Part shown: positions 7,822 to 15,633 of the stretch, in pieces
Numbering within the stretch: the first letter of the stretch is position 1
How the letters are laid out: every line of letters starts with the position of its first letter
Origin: a virus
Reading direction: 5' to 3' (one strand)
DNA length: 40,046 nucleotides
Virus record (IMG/VR): IMGVR_UViG_3300042465_006300
Span: 1-40,046 of that record
Notes under the pieces: generated by a model
Database searches by the model: none
Seen by the model: the letters and a program-made list of their open reading frames with translations, nothing else
Told to the model about the DNA's origin: nothing
Position numbers and translations under genes: made by a program

Positions 7822-9249
7822 ATGCAAGACCCTTTAGATAAAATTAATGACTTAAATAAAGAATTATATGACTTTAGTCAATTTGTTGATAGTTCAGTTT
7901 TAATTTCTAAAGCAGATGCTAAAGGTAACATCACATATGTTAATAAAAAATTCGAAGAAGTTTCTGGGTGGTCATTAGAAGAAGTTGTGGGTAAAAACCA
8001 TAATATCGTTAATTCTGGGATTCATAATAAAAATTTTTGGTCAAACATGTATAAGACTGTTATAGTTGACAAGGGTATCTGGAACTCAGTTGTTACAAAT
8101 AAAACTAAAAACGGTGATTTTTACTATGTTGATACCTATATAAAAGCTGAATTTGATATTAATGGCAAATTAATGGGTTTTATTTCAATTAGGCATGATG
8201 TTACATTAGTTAAAAAAAATGAATTAGAGATTAAAAATATAATTAATGCTATTAACCAATCAAATGCGGTTATTGAATTTGATTTATTTGGTAATATAAT
8301 ATTAGCTAATGATAATTTTTGTCATATCATGGGTTATTCTCAAGAAGAATTAATCGGTAAACACCATAGTATATTTGTTGATAGTGAGTATTCAAAAAGT
8401 GAGGATTATAAAGAATTTTGGGTTAAACTTAGTAGAGGTGAATTTATATCATCTAGATTTTCTAGAATTAAACATGGTGGTGAAATAATTTGGCTACAAG
8501 CAACATATAACCCAATTCTAGATGATAATGGAAAGGTGGTTAAAATTATGAAAATTGCCATTGATGTTACAGATAAAATTTTACAATCTGAAGAAATTGA
8601 AAAGAAAAACACATATCTAGAACATGCTGCTAAAATTTTAAGACATGATATGCATTCTGGTATTAATACTTATATGCCCAGAGGTCTTTCTTCATTAGAA
8701 AGGAGATTAACACAAGAAGATATTAATAACCTTAAAATTGAGGCACCACTTAAAATGATTAAAGAGGGACTAAAGCATACACAAAAAGTTTATAAAGGTG
8801 TATATGAATTCACAAACCTAGTTAAAAAAGACTCAACCTTAAATAAGGGTGAATACAATATCAAAGACATCCTCCAAGATTACTTATCAGCAACAGCATA
8901 TAAATCACAAGTTTTACTGGATAATAATTTACCCACAATTGAAGTTAATGAAGCATTATTTTGTACAGCAATAGATAACCTAATAAGAAATGGTTTAAAA
9001 TATAATGACAGTCCGAGTAGATTTATTAAAATATACTTAGAAGATGGTTATATTTGTGTTGAGGACAATGGTAGAGGTATTACACAAAAGGAATTTGATG
9101 AGTTATCAAAACCGTATGTAAGAAAAGAAGGTCAAAAAGAAACTGGTACAGGTTTAGGTTTAAACATCTGTAAAGCAATTCTTAAAGAACATGGGTTTAG
9201 TATAACAGTAGAAAAAATGTCACAAGGGACAAAAATAAAAATTAAATAA
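7822..9249 (+). CDS. Soluble sensor histidine kinase with two PAS domains
   Basis: 475 aa without signal peptide or membrane segment, so a cytoplasmic sensor. PAS1 (about 20-130) contains GWSLEEVVGKNHNIVNSG, an Aer/MCP-type PAS. PAS2 (about 145-252) contains GYSQEELIGKHH. A linker leads to the phosphoacceptor region LRHDMHSGIN with H275, then the ATPase domain with N box (DNLIRNGLKYN, N390), G1 (DNGRG 415-419) and G2 (GTGLGL). All catalytic motifs are intact. It is followed 12 bases later by a receiver protein, forming a two-component pair. PAS1 could bind flavin or heme; the signal is unknown. Such a complete kinase is rare in phages. Confidence 0.93.
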   Translation: MQDPLDKINDLNKELYDFSQFVDSSVLISKADAKGNITYVNKKFEEVSGWSLEEVVGKNHNIVNSGIHNKNFWSNMYKTVIVDKGIWNSVVTNKTKNGDFYYVDTYIKAEFDINGKLMGFISIRHDVTLVKKNELEIKNIINAINQSNAVIEFDLFGNIILANDNFCHIMGYSQEELIGKHHSIFVDSEYSKSEDYKEFWVKLSRGEFISSRFSRIKHGGEIIWLQATYNPILDDNGKVVKIMKIAIDVTDKILQSEEIEKKNTYLEHAAKILRHDMHSGINTYMPRGLSSLERRLTQEDINNLKIEAPLKMIKEGLKHTQKVYKGVYEFTNLVKKDSTLNKGEYNIKDILQDYLSATAYKSQVLLDNNLPTIEVNEALFCTAIDNLIRNGLKYNDSPSRFIKIYLEDGYICVEDNGRGITQKEFDELSKPYVRKEGQKETGTGLGLNICKAILKEHGFSITVEKMSQGTKIKIK

Positions 9250-9260
9250 AAAAAACAATT

Positions 9261-9698
9261 ATGATTAACTCAATTTTATTAGTGGACGATGAAGATTTAT
9301 TCCATTTAGTATTTGAAGATGCTTGCAGCTTATTAGATATCACATTATCATTAGAAAGTCTGACTAGTGCAGATGAAGCTGAAAAGCTATTTAAAGAATG
9401 GTTTGACACTAATAATATCCATGACAAACCAGAATGCGTATTTGTAGATTTAAATATAATTGGTTCATCATTTGATGGTATTGAATTAGTTAGAAAAATA
9501 AACTTCGAATATGGTAATCATGTTGTAATAGGAATAATATCATCAAGTGATGAAGCTGAAGAACAATCAAAAGCGTTACAAGCTGGTGCTCAATTCTGGA
9601 TTATTAAATCTGATGAAATAGAACCTAGATTGGAAGAATTTAGAAATGATTATGATGGTTATAAGAATAGAACGAACAAATTTAAAGTATATAAATGA
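9261..9698 (+). CDS. Single-domain response regulator (CheY-like)
   Basis: 145 aa with the receiver fold and no output domain. Acidic pocket D9/D10 in ILLVDDED, phosphoacceptor D63 in VFVDLNI, Ser at 94-95 in GIISSSDE, conserved K116 in WIIKSDE. The expected partner is the histidine kinase just upstream. With no DNA-binding domain it must act by protein contact, for example with the coiled-coil membrane protein that overlaps its stop by four bases, or with a host relay. Confidence 0.92.
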   Translation: MINSILLVDDEDLFHLVFEDACSLLDITLSLESLTSADEAEKLFKEWFDTNNIHDKPECVFVDLNIIGSSFDGIELVRKINFEYGNHVVIGIISSSDEAEEQSKALQAGAQFWIIKSDEIEPRLEEFRNDYDGYKNRTNKFKVYK

Positions 9699-10351
9699 TT
9701 AAAGTTGACAACAAGACTAAAGATTTATTAATTCAGTTACATAAAACTAAAAAGATTTCACTTGAGGGTAATATTCTTAAAGTTATTGATACTGATGGTG
9801 ATGAACTATTTGAAAAATATATCAAAAGTTGTGTTGACAAAGATATGACAACCCGAAAAAAAAGGTTGGAAATCACAAAACAAATTCAAAAACAAAATAA
9901 TGAATTAATTACCTGGAAGGAAGAGAATATTCGAATACAAGAAGAATTAATTCATAGTTTAAAAGAAAATGAATGTGCTAAAAATGAAGCTGAATCAGCT
10001 AGATTTGAAGCTGAACATTTAAAAATAGAAGCTGAAAATGCCAGAGAAGAATCTGAAATAGCTAGACGTGAAGCTGAAAATGCTAGAGCTTCAGTTGAAA
10101 ATGATTTAGAATTATTACAGAAGAAGTCACAATTTGAATTGATAGGGTCAATTGTTAAAGTTGCACTATGGATTATTATCAGCGTAGGTATTATAACCAC
10201 AGGTGTCTTTATTATTTCTTTACTTACAAATAGAGATACAGCAATTGTAGGCTCAACATGGAGTAATATCGTTGGTATATTATTAACCAACGCATTTAGT
10301 ATTGTGGGGACAATAATGGGTGTTAAATATGCTTCTGAAAAAAATAATTAA
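9695..10351 (+). CDS. Coiled-coil membrane protein, possible output partner of the two-component pair
   Basis: 218 aa, translationally coupled (ATGA) to the response regulator. A globular N-terminus (1-50) is followed by a long coiled coil (about 53-145) with Glu/Ala-rich heptads (AEHLKIEAENAREESE), then two membrane helices (about 152-174 and 187-209). The cytoplasmic coiled coil would face the phosphorelay. No enzymatic motif. A signal output or membrane scaffold is inferred only from the operon. Its stop overlaps the stop of the convergent holin-like gene. Confidence 0.75.
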   Translation: MIKVDNKTKDLLIQLHKTKKISLEGNILKVIDTDGDELFEKYIKSCVDKDMTTRKKRLEITKQIQKQNNELITWKEENIRIQEELIHSLKENECAKNEAESARFEAEHLKIEAENAREESEIARREAENARASVENDLELLQKKSQFELIGSIVKVALWIIISVGIITTGVFIISLLTNRDTAIVGSTWSNIVGILLTNAFSIVGTIMGVKYASEKNN

Positions 10352-10608
10352 TTATTTTCTTCTACTTTACCATCTCTTTTAGCCCATATTTTATCGACTG
10401 AAGATAAACCTAAACAACCAAATGCTAATAGTGCAACAGAATCAACCAAGGCATCAGATGGTTTATGACCTGTATATTGGTTTATAAATAATGAAACACA
10501 TAAAGATAAACCACATATAATACCAATAAATCTTTTTGATGAAGGACTACCCTTTTCATCTTTAAATAACCCCGTTATCCAGTTACTAACTTTTTTATAC
10601 CACACCAT
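10348..10608 (-). CDS. Holin-like small membrane protein, 86 aa
   Basis: Two hydrophobic segments (about 26-43 and 52-70) flanked by charged ends; the N-terminus MVWYKKVSNWITGLFKDEKG is amphipathic and the C-terminus is charged (DKIWAKRDGKVEENN). Size and topology fit phage holins, and SSKRFIGIICGLSL resembles holin-like proteins in Bacteroidota phages as I remember them. A 14-base element identical to the one before the lysozyme gene lies 8 bases before its start, supporting co-regulation with lysis. It could also be a generic membrane protein. Confidence 0.6.
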   Translation of the reverse strand: MVWYKKVSNWITGLFKDEKGSPSSKRFIGIICGLSLCVSLFINQYTGHKPSDALVDSVALLAFGCLGLSSVDKIWAKRDGKVEENN

Positions 10609-10616
10609 AATAGTCT

Positions 10617-10630
10617 TTTATTATAAATAT
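10617..10630 (-). promoter_or_regulatory. Candidate late promoter element ATATTTATAATAAA
   Basis: Reads ATATTTATAATAAA on the minus strand, 8 bases before the holin-like start. The same 14 bases at the same 8-base distance precede the lysozyme gene (37572-37585). Confidence 0.55.
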
Positions 10631-10689
10631 TTTTTAATAATACTAAATACTATTTATTTTGATTTTTTTTATATTATATTTGCAAAATT

Positions 10690-10721
10690 TTTGGTATATT
10701 AAAGAATTATTAGTATATTTG
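10690..10721 (+). promoter_or_regulatory. Bacteroidota-type promoter (TTTG-N20-TATATTTG)
   Basis: TTTG at 10690-10693, 20 bases, TATATTTG at 10714-10721; the first gene starts at 10739 after a 17-base A-rich leader. A second TATATTTG at 10675-10682 lacks a well-placed -33 box. Confidence 0.85.
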
Positions 10722-10738
10722 TAAAAAAGTAAATTAAA

Positions 10739-11101
10739 ATGGGGTATATTAAACATAATGCGATTATAGTTACTGGGTGGCAAGGAGATAAAGTACTAGA
10801 GGCACGAAATAAAGCTATTGAAATATTTGAAGAGCAATTTAGCGGTGAGCTTATTGAGCGTCATGGTAGTAAATTAATTGGTGAAATTATATCTGGTTTA
10901 ACCAATGGACAATCTTCTTTCTTTATTGCACCAGATGGTAGTAAAGAGGGTTGGGACACTTCTAAAAATGGTGATATAGCCAGAGAACAATTCTGTAAGT
11001 GGTTGGATTCAGAGCAAGATAATTACTGTGATTATATCGAAGTAAGGTTTGGTGGTGATGATGAACATGAAAATATTGTACGTTCAACAAATACTCATTA
11101 G
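10739..11101 (+). CDS. Hypothetical protein, 120 aa
   Basis: Starts MGYIKHNAIIVTGW directly behind a strong promoter. The pattern beta-strand, helix (VLEARNKAIEIFEEQF), glycine-rich turn (GLTNGQSSFFIAPDGSKEGW), helix, acidic C-terminus suggests a small alpha/beta protein. I recall similar uncharacterised proteins in large tailed phages but no function. Co-transcribed with a nucleotidyltransferase 23 bases downstream. Confidence 0.65.
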   Translation: MGYIKHNAIIVTGWQGDKVLEARNKAIEIFEEQFSGELIERHGSKLIGEIISGLTNGQSSFFIAPDGSKEGWDTSKNGDIAREQFCKWLDSEQDNYCDYIEVRFGGDDEHENIVRSTNTH

Positions 11102-11124
11102 TAATTTAAATTTAAAAAAGAATT

Positions 11125-12339
11125 ATGAAACAAATAACGCATGAATTTTTAGTTGAAAATGGGTTAATCCTATTTGAAACAATAGTTGGGTCACAAGCGT
11201 ATGGAACGCAGACACCAACATCTGATATAGACAAAAAATTTGTATATATACTACCACAAGATTATATCTTAGGTACTGGGTATGTTGAACAAATAAACGT
11301 AAATAAAGATTACGTTGGGTGGGAAATTAGACGTTTCCTAGAACTAATGGGTAGCAATAACCCAACAGTTTTAGAATTACTTAATAGCCCTGAAGATTGC
11401 ATTGTATCTAAACATCCATTGTTTGATGTTATAATTGCGCATAAGGATGAGTTTATTACAAAGATTTGTAAGGATTCATTCGGTGGCTACGCTAGACAAC
11501 AAATCAAGAAGGCGAAAGGTCTTGATAAGAAACAAAACTGGGAGAAAGACAAAGTGACTCGTAAAGATGTATTGGATTTCTGTTATGTTATTGAAGGTGA
11601 AAAATCTATTCCATGGAAAGTTTGGAACGAGGATTACAACTACGAAGAAAAATTTATTGGGGTTGTAAATGTTCCAAATGCAAGAGACGTTTATGCTGTT
11701 TACTTTGATATGTTAGCAACTTTGTGTTTTAGTGAATCAATTCCTGAAAATGTAAGGGAGTCTGCAAAACAAAATAGAACTAAGAACAATTTGCCATTAG
11801 GATTTGGTTATAAAGGTTTAGTCAAGTCTGGTGAAGGTACAAATGCGGCTGAATCCAACCAACTACGTCTTTCAAGCATACCAAAAGGTGAAACACCTAT
11901 TTGTAATATTATCTACAACAAAGACGGTTACACTGTGCACTGCAAAGATTATAGAGAATACCAAGAATGGTTGGAAAACCGTAATGATACTCGTTATGTT
12001 GAAACGCAAGAACATGGTCAACGCATCGATGGTAAGAATATGATGCATTGTATCCGACTTATTAGAATGGCCCAAGAGATTGGTAGAGGTGAAGGTATTA
12101 ATGTTCGTAGAGAAGATGCTCAAGAGTTACTTGCAATTAGACGTGGTGAAGTTGATTTGGAAAATTTAATAGCAATGGCTGACCAGGCTATTGAAGAAAT
12201 GGATAGTATATTTGATAATTCAGATTTACCTAAAAAGGTTGACCAAGGTTTGGTAAATGCTTTATTAATTTATATTAGAAAAGAATTCTATAATATAAAA
12301 CAAGATTATACAACTTTAGAAGTTAGATTCGATTCTTAA
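11125..12339 (+). CDS. Predicted nucleotidyltransferase (Pol beta superfamily, RlaP/YcgL-like)
   Basis: 404 aa. The N-terminal signature GSQAYGTQTPTSDIDKKFV has the GS and DxD of Pol beta-fold nucleotidyltransferases, as in PF10127 proteins proposed to act in RNA repair. The middle carries helical segments with many basic residues, and a late segment (NMMHCIRLIRMAQEI) is a conserved helix of that family. The expected reaction is transfer of a nucleotide to RNA or a protein; the substrate is not known. Its presence with RNA ligase, 2H and HAD enzymes fits an RNA-end-modifying role. It ends in a stop overlap with the opposite gene. Confidence 0.8.
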   Translation: MKQITHEFLVENGLILFETIVGSQAYGTQTPTSDIDKKFVYILPQDYILGTGYVEQINVNKDYVGWEIRRFLELMGSNNPTVLELLNSPEDCIVSKHPLFDVIIAHKDEFITKICKDSFGGYARQQIKKAKGLDKKQNWEKDKVTRKDVLDFCYVIEGEKSIPWKVWNEDYNYEEKFIGVVNVPNARDVYAVYFDMLATLCFSESIPENVRESAKQNRTKNNLPLGFGYKGLVKSGEGTNAAESNQLRLSSIPKGETPICNIIYNKDGYTVHCKDYREYQEWLENRNDTRYVETQEHGQRIDGKNMMHCIRLIRMAQEIGRGEGINVRREDAQELLAIRRGEVDLENLIAMADQAIEEMDSIFDNSDLPKKVDQGLVNALLIYIRKEFYNIKQDYTTLEVRFDS

Positions 12340-12647
12340 ATAAAAGGATTCTCACTATCGATTAAACATTGGAATGTATCATGCGCTTTTTGACAATCAG
12401 ATATGAAATTAGTAATATCATTGTCATTAAGCGCAAACCATTCACCAACTAATCGCTTTGAATTATATTTTCTATGTAACCACTTCTCAACTTTGTTTGA
12501 AAATCTAGTTTCAAAAGTATTAACAATAATTATTTCAGAACCATTACCAGTTTGTAAATCACTTTTTCGTTTATTAGTTACGTTTTTTGTGACACCAATT
12601 TTAAATTGTGTCCATTCTTCATTTGCTAGTAAATATACCTTATCCAT
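12336..12647 (-). CDS. T5orf172/Mug113-type GIY-YIG-fold protein, 103 aa
   Basis: Starts MDKVYLLANEEWTQFKIGVT, the VYLL...FKIG variant of the GIY-YIG fold seen in T5orf172/Mug113 domains, with EKWLHRKYNSKRLVGEWFAL as the conserved second half. These are small predicted nucleases. An ATG six codons upstream (12665) gives MIIIYPMDKV, but the domain begins at the chosen start. It is convergent with the nucleotidyltransferase, with overlapping stops, and looks like a separate leftward insertion into the operon. Confidence 0.78.
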   Translation of the reverse strand: MDKVYLLANEEWTQFKIGVTKNVTNKRKSDLQTGNGSEIIIVNTFETRFSNKVEKWLHRKYNSKRLVGEWFALNDNDITNFISDCQKAHDTFQCLIDSENPFI

Positions 12648-12709
12648 CGGGTAAATTATAATCAAATTTGATTAAATTGTAAATAAAAAAAATATTTTTA
12701 CATAAAAAC

Positions 12710-12740
12710 TTGACAAATTAAAAAACTTTTAGTATATTTG
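12710..12740 (+). promoter_or_regulatory. Cassette 1 promoter (TTG-N20-TATATTTG)
   Basis: TTG at 12710-12712, 20 bases, TATATTTG at 12733-12740. About 30 bases centred on the -7 box are identical at three sites (here, 14956-14986 and 27348-27378), each before a micro-ORF with its own terminator. Confidence 0.88.
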
Positions 12741-12776
12741 CATATATTTAATTAAAACGATTAAAAAATTAATACG

Positions 12777-12851
12777 ATGAAAACAATTAACAACATTTTG
12801 GTGCTTAACTTATGTCTACTTTTAGTGGTAGTCAGTTTTGGGCTGTGTTGA
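12777..12851 (+). CDS. Cassette 1 micro-ORF: 24-aa hydrophobic peptide
   Basis: MKTINNILVLNLCLLLVVVS is one membrane-spanning segment, ending FGLC with two Cys codons in all. It sits between its own promoter and terminator and is the only frame in this short transcript. It may be a membrane micropeptide, or a leader whose translation affects the terminator before the tRNA-Cys gene. Translation is not proven. Confidence 0.5.
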   Translation: MKTINNILVLNLCLLLVVVSFGLC

Positions 12852-12880
12852 TAGTTTAATAATAAATAAACAATATTCAC

Positions 12881-12913
12881 AACCCGAAGCGATTAGTCAC
12901 TTCGGGTTTTTTG
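12881..12913 (+). terminator. Cassette 1 terminator or attenuator
   Basis: Stem AACCCGAAG/CTTCGGGTT followed by a T-run. The upper stem is nearly the same as in the cassette 3 terminator. tRNA-Cys starts seven bases later, so readthrough would decide tRNA expression unless a downstream promoter is missed. Confidence 0.9.
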
Positions 12914-12919
12914 TTTAAT

Positions 12920-12992
12920 GCTGGGATGGTCGAGTGGCTTTAGGCAGTGGATTGCAAATCCACATACGGGGGTTCAAATCCCTCTCCCAGCT
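12920..12992 (+). tRNA. tRNA-Cys(GCA)
   Basis: Acceptor GCTGGGA/TCCCAGC, anticodon stem GTGGA/TCCAC with loop TTGCAAA giving GCA, T-arm with TTCAAAT loop. No encoded CCA. First of a four-tRNA group. Confidence 0.93.
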
Positions 12993-13006
12993 CAAAAAGA
13001 TAGATT

Positions 13007-13165
13007 ATGGAAAGAAAAGATAATGAGGGGAAAGTAGTATTAACGGGAACATATAAAGGGTCATATGAAAATTTTAGACATGTTAGAGCTGATAAAAATA
13101 ATAAGATTAGTTTAAATACTATAAAGTTACTCTTTAAACGAAGAAAAAAAAATGGTTATGTTTAA
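13007..13165 (+). CDS. Hypothetical basic protein, 52 aa
   Basis: MERKDNEGKVVLTGTYKGSY begins a short basic protein ending KLLFKRRKKNGYV. It fills the gap between tRNA-Cys and the next gene and overlaps that gene's start by 14 bases (8 if the second ATG is used). The short frame and strong basic C-terminus may suit nucleic-acid binding. No family recognised. Confidence 0.55.
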   Translation: MERKDNEGKVVLTGTYKGSYENFRHVRADKNNKISLNTIKLLFKRRKKNGYV

Positions 13166-13481
13166 TGAAACTGAAATAAAAAAAGACTTATTTAAGTCAA
13201 AAGCAATGGCTAAGTTTAGTCACTATATTGCTGGTAACTTGTATTACAACATTGAAGTGTTTGGTGATATATACGAGTTTCCAATTTCAACAGTTGATGT
13301 AAAGGTTAGATATCATGTATCAACTTTAGAAGTTGGTGCAGAAGTTAAGGAGTCAGATGTGTTTACAACATTGTCTGAAGACCTTGGAACAACTACTTTC
13401 TACAGTGAAATGAGGGGCTCCGAGCTTAACAGATGGATTAGTAAATCCATAAAGAATGAAACATTTATAAAGGTGGGTTAA
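13152..13481 (+). CDS. Hypothetical protein, 109 aa
   Basis: Starts MVMFNETEIKK; the second ATG at 13158 is an equally good start. Predicted beta-rich middle (YNIEVFGDIYEFPISTVD, VKVRYHVSTLEVG) with a C-terminal helix. No motif recognised. It lies between tRNA genes, like other small accessory genes of large phages. Confidence 0.65.
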   Translation: MVMFNETEIKKDLFKSKAMAKFSHYIAGNLYYNIEVFGDIYEFPISTVDVKVRYHVSTLEVGAEVKESDVFTTLSEDLGTTTFYSEMRGSELNRWISKSIKNETFIKVG

Positions 13482-13492
13482 ACCTACCACAT

Positions 13493-13566
13493 GCACCTTT
13501 AGCTCAGTTGGTTAGAGCATTCGGTTTACATCCGAAGGGTCGTAGGTTCGAATCCTACAGGGTGTA
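13493..13566 (+). tRNA. tRNA-Val(UAC)
   Basis: Acceptor GCACCTT/AGGGTGT (two G-U pairs), anticodon arm TTCGG-TTTACAT-CCGAA giving TAC, T-loop TTCGAAT, discriminator A, no CCA. Confidence 0.93.
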
Positions 13567-13612
13567 CTAGCGGTTAGCACTATACGATATGGATGGGTAG
13601 GAAGTGCAAAAT

Positions 13613-13695
13613 GCTCCGATGGTGGAATTGGTAGACACGCAGCACTTAAAATGCTGTGCCCGTAGGGCGTGAGGGTTCGAGCCCCTCTTGGAGTA
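13613..13695 (+). tRNA. tRNA-Leu(UAA)
   Basis: Acceptor GCTCCGA/TTGGAGT, anticodon arm CAGCA-CTTAAAA-TGCTG giving TAA, long variable arm (TGCCCGTAGGGCGT), T-loop TTCGAGC. 83 bases, class II as expected for Leu. Confidence 0.94.
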
Positions 13696-13703
13696 CAAAA
13701 TAT

Positions 13704-13783
13704 GCCTCTGTGACTTATGTAAATTGGCACAGCTAACGGTCTTAGAAACCGAGTTCTTGCGGGTTCGAGTCCCGCCAGAGGTA
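13704..13783 (+). tRNA. tRNA-Leu(UAG)
   Basis: Acceptor GCCTCTG/CAGAGGT, anticodon loop CTTAGAA giving TAG, T-arm GCGGG-TTCGAGT-CCCGC, shortened variable arm. 80 bases. Reads CUA and other CUN codons. Confidence 0.9.
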
Positions 13784-13820
13784 CTTAATTATTTTAAAAA
13801 TAATCAACATATTTATTAAT

Positions 13821-13967
13821 ATGAAAAAATTAATATTACTAGCGATAATACTAGCATCTTGTGCAACAACAAAAACATCATGTGATGCTTATGGTTTAAA
13901 TAATCAAAAAAATAATCAAATAAATTTGGATAGTACAAAAATAGTTATTATATTTGATAAAGTTTAA
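13821..13967 (+). CDS. Small lipoprotein, 48 aa
   Basis: MKKLILLAIILASC is a lipoprotein signal with C14 in the lipobox (LASC), leaving a mature chain of about 35 residues rich in Asn, Lys and Thr with one more Cys. It would be anchored in the inner or outer membrane. It starts 37 bases after tRNA-Leu and precedes a gene with an N-terminal membrane helix. Possible superinfection-exclusion or lysis-accessory role, inferred only from type. Confidence 0.65.
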   Translation: MKKLILLAIILASCATTKTSCDAYGLNNQKNNQINLDSTKIVIIFDKV

Positions 13968-13978
13968 ATATTTATAAT

Positions 13979-14299
13979 ATGATAGTAATTACACTTTTAG
14001 GGTTTGTTCTAGTAACATTAATCACTAGAATTATTGAGTTTAGATTATTTATGAAAAATTTATCTAAACTTTGTTACAAATATGATTGGAAATATGTCAA
14101 TAAACACCCAATGTGTTTATTGGATATAATGGAAAATAGAAAAAGTTATTATGTGACTAGTGAATGGTCAGCTTATAATTTCTTATTTCTAAATGGACCA
14201 AGACCATTAAGTATGTTTCTATCATTTAAAAAATTGACAATTGAATGTCAATATAATAAAGAAGTAATTGATAGATTAAAAGAATATGAGATTAAGTGA
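13979..14299 (+). CDS. Membrane-anchored hypothetical protein, 106 aa
   Basis: An N-terminal membrane helix (MIVITLLGFVLVTLITRII) is followed by a basic cytoplasmic domain with CYKYDWKYVNKHP, two Cys and a helix at the C-terminus (EVIDRLKEYEIK). No family recognised. Eleven bases separate it from the lipoprotein; it overlaps the next gene's start by 14 bases. Confidence 0.65.
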   Translation: MIVITLLGFVLVTLITRIIEFRLFMKNLSKLCYKYDWKYVNKHPMCLLDIMENRKSYYVTSEWSAYNFLFLNGPRPLSMFLSFKKLTIECQYNKEVIDRLKEYEIK

Positions 14300-14936
14300 G
14301 ATTTATATAAACGAATTTTTTTTAAAAGAATTTTGGAAAAACGTAAGTGAGGATTTAGTAAATGAAGTTGACACTAGTGGTTTAAATACATTATTAAGTA
14401 GAGCTGATGAATTAATTTTTAAAAAATTTGGTATAGTACCCAATAATAAATCGTACTTCATTGGTGGGTCAGCTAGATTGTATTTGTACCCCAAATTAAG
14501 AGACGCATTTGGATTAAGTGGTACTATTGGTGATTTAGATATAGTGATACCAGATGAGCAACTTTGGATAAATGCTGGACTACAGGAAGAATTAAAAAAT
14601 GGTGGTATATATAGACCAACATCAGACGGTTCAATTGAAGCTTTTACTATTTGGGACCCATCAAAAGCTGGAGGTTCATATGCTGATGTAAGAGTTAGGT
14701 CAACAAATGAAATTTTAGATAGTGCTGAATTAATTGATGGTTACTATTACATGAGTATATTAGATGTTGCTGATTATAAAACAAAATTATCTAGAGATAA
14801 AGAGCAAGAAGTTGTTAATCTTATAAATCAGTATAAAGAAAGTAATACTGAAAGTAGACAAACTTTTTTAAGACAAATAGTAAACGCTATAGGTATTAAT
14901 AATACTAAGGATTTCCTAGGTAAAATAAGAAAATAA
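14286..14936 (+). CDS. Nucleotidyltransferase-fold protein, 216 aa
   Basis: YFIGGSARLYLYPK followed by GDLDIVIPDE gives the GGS...DxD signature of the Pol beta superfamily, with a third acidic strand likely at YADVRVR. The N-terminus is helical, as is the C-terminal third. It resembles minimal nucleotidyltransferases of the tRNA/poly(A) polymerase or AbiEii type rather than a full CCA-adding enzyme, whose later domains are missing. The substrate may be RNA or a protein. Its place among tRNA genes that mostly lack encoded CCA is suggestive, not proof. Confidence 0.68.
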   Translation: MRLSEIYINEFFLKEFWKNVSEDLVNEVDTSGLNTLLSRADELIFKKFGIVPNNKSYFIGGSARLYLYPKLRDAFGLSGTIGDLDIVIPDEQLWINAGLQEELKNGGIYRPTSDGSIEAFTIWDPSKAGGSYADVRVRSTNEILDSAELIDGYYYMSILDVADYKTKLSRDKEQEVVNLINQYKESNTESRQTFLRQIVNAIGINNTKDFLGKIRK

Positions 14937-14955
14937 AAAAAAGTTTTAAAAAAAC

Positions 14956-14986
14956 TTGACAAATAAAAAAACTTTTAGTATATTTG
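14956..14986 (+). promoter_or_regulatory. Cassette 2 promoter (TTG-N20-TATATTTG)
   Basis: TTG at 14956-14958, 20 bases, TATATTTG at 14979-14986, inside the same near-identical block as the cassette 1 and 3 promoters. Confidence 0.88.
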
Positions 14987-15020
14987 CATATATTTAATTA
15001 GAACACGAATAAAAAACACA

Positions 15021-15110
15021 ATGAGAACATTAACTAACATATTTGATTTTGCATTTTTTGCAGCCGAGGCGGATGAAAGCTTGGGAAGGTCAACTATTGT
15101 CATAAGTTAA
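15021..15110 (+). CDS. Cassette 2 micro-ORF: 29-aa peptide
   Basis: MRTLTNIFDFAFFAAEADES, then LGRSTIVIS. Aromatic first half, polar second half. It is unlike the peptides of cassettes 1 and 3, so the shared part is the promoter and terminator design rather than the peptide. The transcript may act as RNA, or the peptide may be made. Confidence 0.42.
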   Translation: MRTLTNIFDFAFFAAEADESLGRSTIVIS

Positions 15111-15134
15111 CGTAATCGTTTAACATAATTGATA

Positions 15135-15167
15135 AAAGCTCTGACCTAAAAATCAGAGCTTTTTTTG
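15135..15167 (+). terminator. Cassette 2 terminator
   Basis: Stem AGCTCTGA/TCAGAGCT, eight-base loop, then seven T. Confidence 0.9.
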
Positions 15168-15197
15168 TTTATAACAATAACAGAAACATCGGTTTCA

Positions 15198-15214
15198 CGT
15201 TCTTTGAAATATTA
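15198..15214 (+). promoter_or_regulatory. boxA-like antitermination element
   Basis: CGTTCTTTGAAATATT resembles the boxA found in bacterial rRNA leaders (TTCTTTGA type). It lies between the cassette 2 terminator and the tRNA promoter. Two other GTTCTTTRA elements occur at 26696 and 27630, also before RNA gene arrays. Confidence 0.45.
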
Positions 15215-15236
15215 AATTAAAAAAAAATATAAAAAA

Positions 15237-15268
15237 TTTGGATAATTAAAAAATTATTCATATCTTTG
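15237..15268 (+). promoter_or_regulatory. tRNA array promoter (TTTG-N20-TATCTTTG)
   Basis: TTTG at 15237-15240, 20 bases, TATCTTTG at 15261-15268; tRNA-Phe starts 12 bases later. Confidence 0.88.
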
Positions 15269-15280
15269 TAAAACAATAAT

Positions 15281-15354
15281 GGTACTGTAGCTCAGTTGGT
15301 AGTAGCACTAGATTGAAGCTCTAGGTGTCGTGGGTTCGAGTCCCACTGGTACCA
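15281..15354 (+). tRNA. tRNA-Phe(GAA)
   Basis: Acceptor GGTACTG/TGGTACC, anticodon arm CTAGA-TTGAAGC-TCTAG giving GAA, T-arm GTGGG-TTCGAGT-CCCAC, discriminator A. First gene behind the array promoter. Confidence 0.93.
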
Positions 15355-15356
15355 CA

Positions 15357-15486
15357 AAATGTATTGAAGGTAAACGTGATATGAAGTATTAGAAAAAGGA
15401 CATCGATAATTGTGTCGATAAGTCGCTAGGCTACCCATCTAGTCCGAAAGGATAAATCTAGTCACCTATAAGGAATTAGTACATTT
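15357..15486 (+). other. Structured spacer between tRNA-Phe and tRNA-Glu
   Basis: No ORF. The ends AAATGTA (15357-15363) and TACATTT (15480-15486) are complementary, and a GAAA tetraloop hairpin (TCC-GAAA-GGA) lies inside. It would fold as a closed domain between two tRNAs and may guide precursor processing. I cannot assign it to an RNA family. Confidence 0.35.
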
Positions 15487-15490
15487 AACA

Positions 15491-15562
15491 CGCCCATTCG
15501 TCTAGTGGTTAGGACGTTAGGTTTTCAACCTAAAAACACGGTTTCGACTACCGTATGGGTGA
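15491..15562 (+). tRNA. tRNA-Glu(UUC)
   Basis: Acceptor CGCCCAT/ATGGGTG, D-stem GTCT/GGAC, anticodon arm TTAGG-TTTTCAA-CCTAA giving TTC, T-arm ACGGT-TTCGACT-ACCGT, discriminator A. The following spacer has a CAAGTA/TACTTG hairpin. Confidence 0.92.
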
Positions 15563-15633
15563 CTATCAAGCAAGTACTGCAATACTTGCAAGAGAGCCAA
15601 TGATTGATGATTGCAGTCAGATAAAGTTGGTTT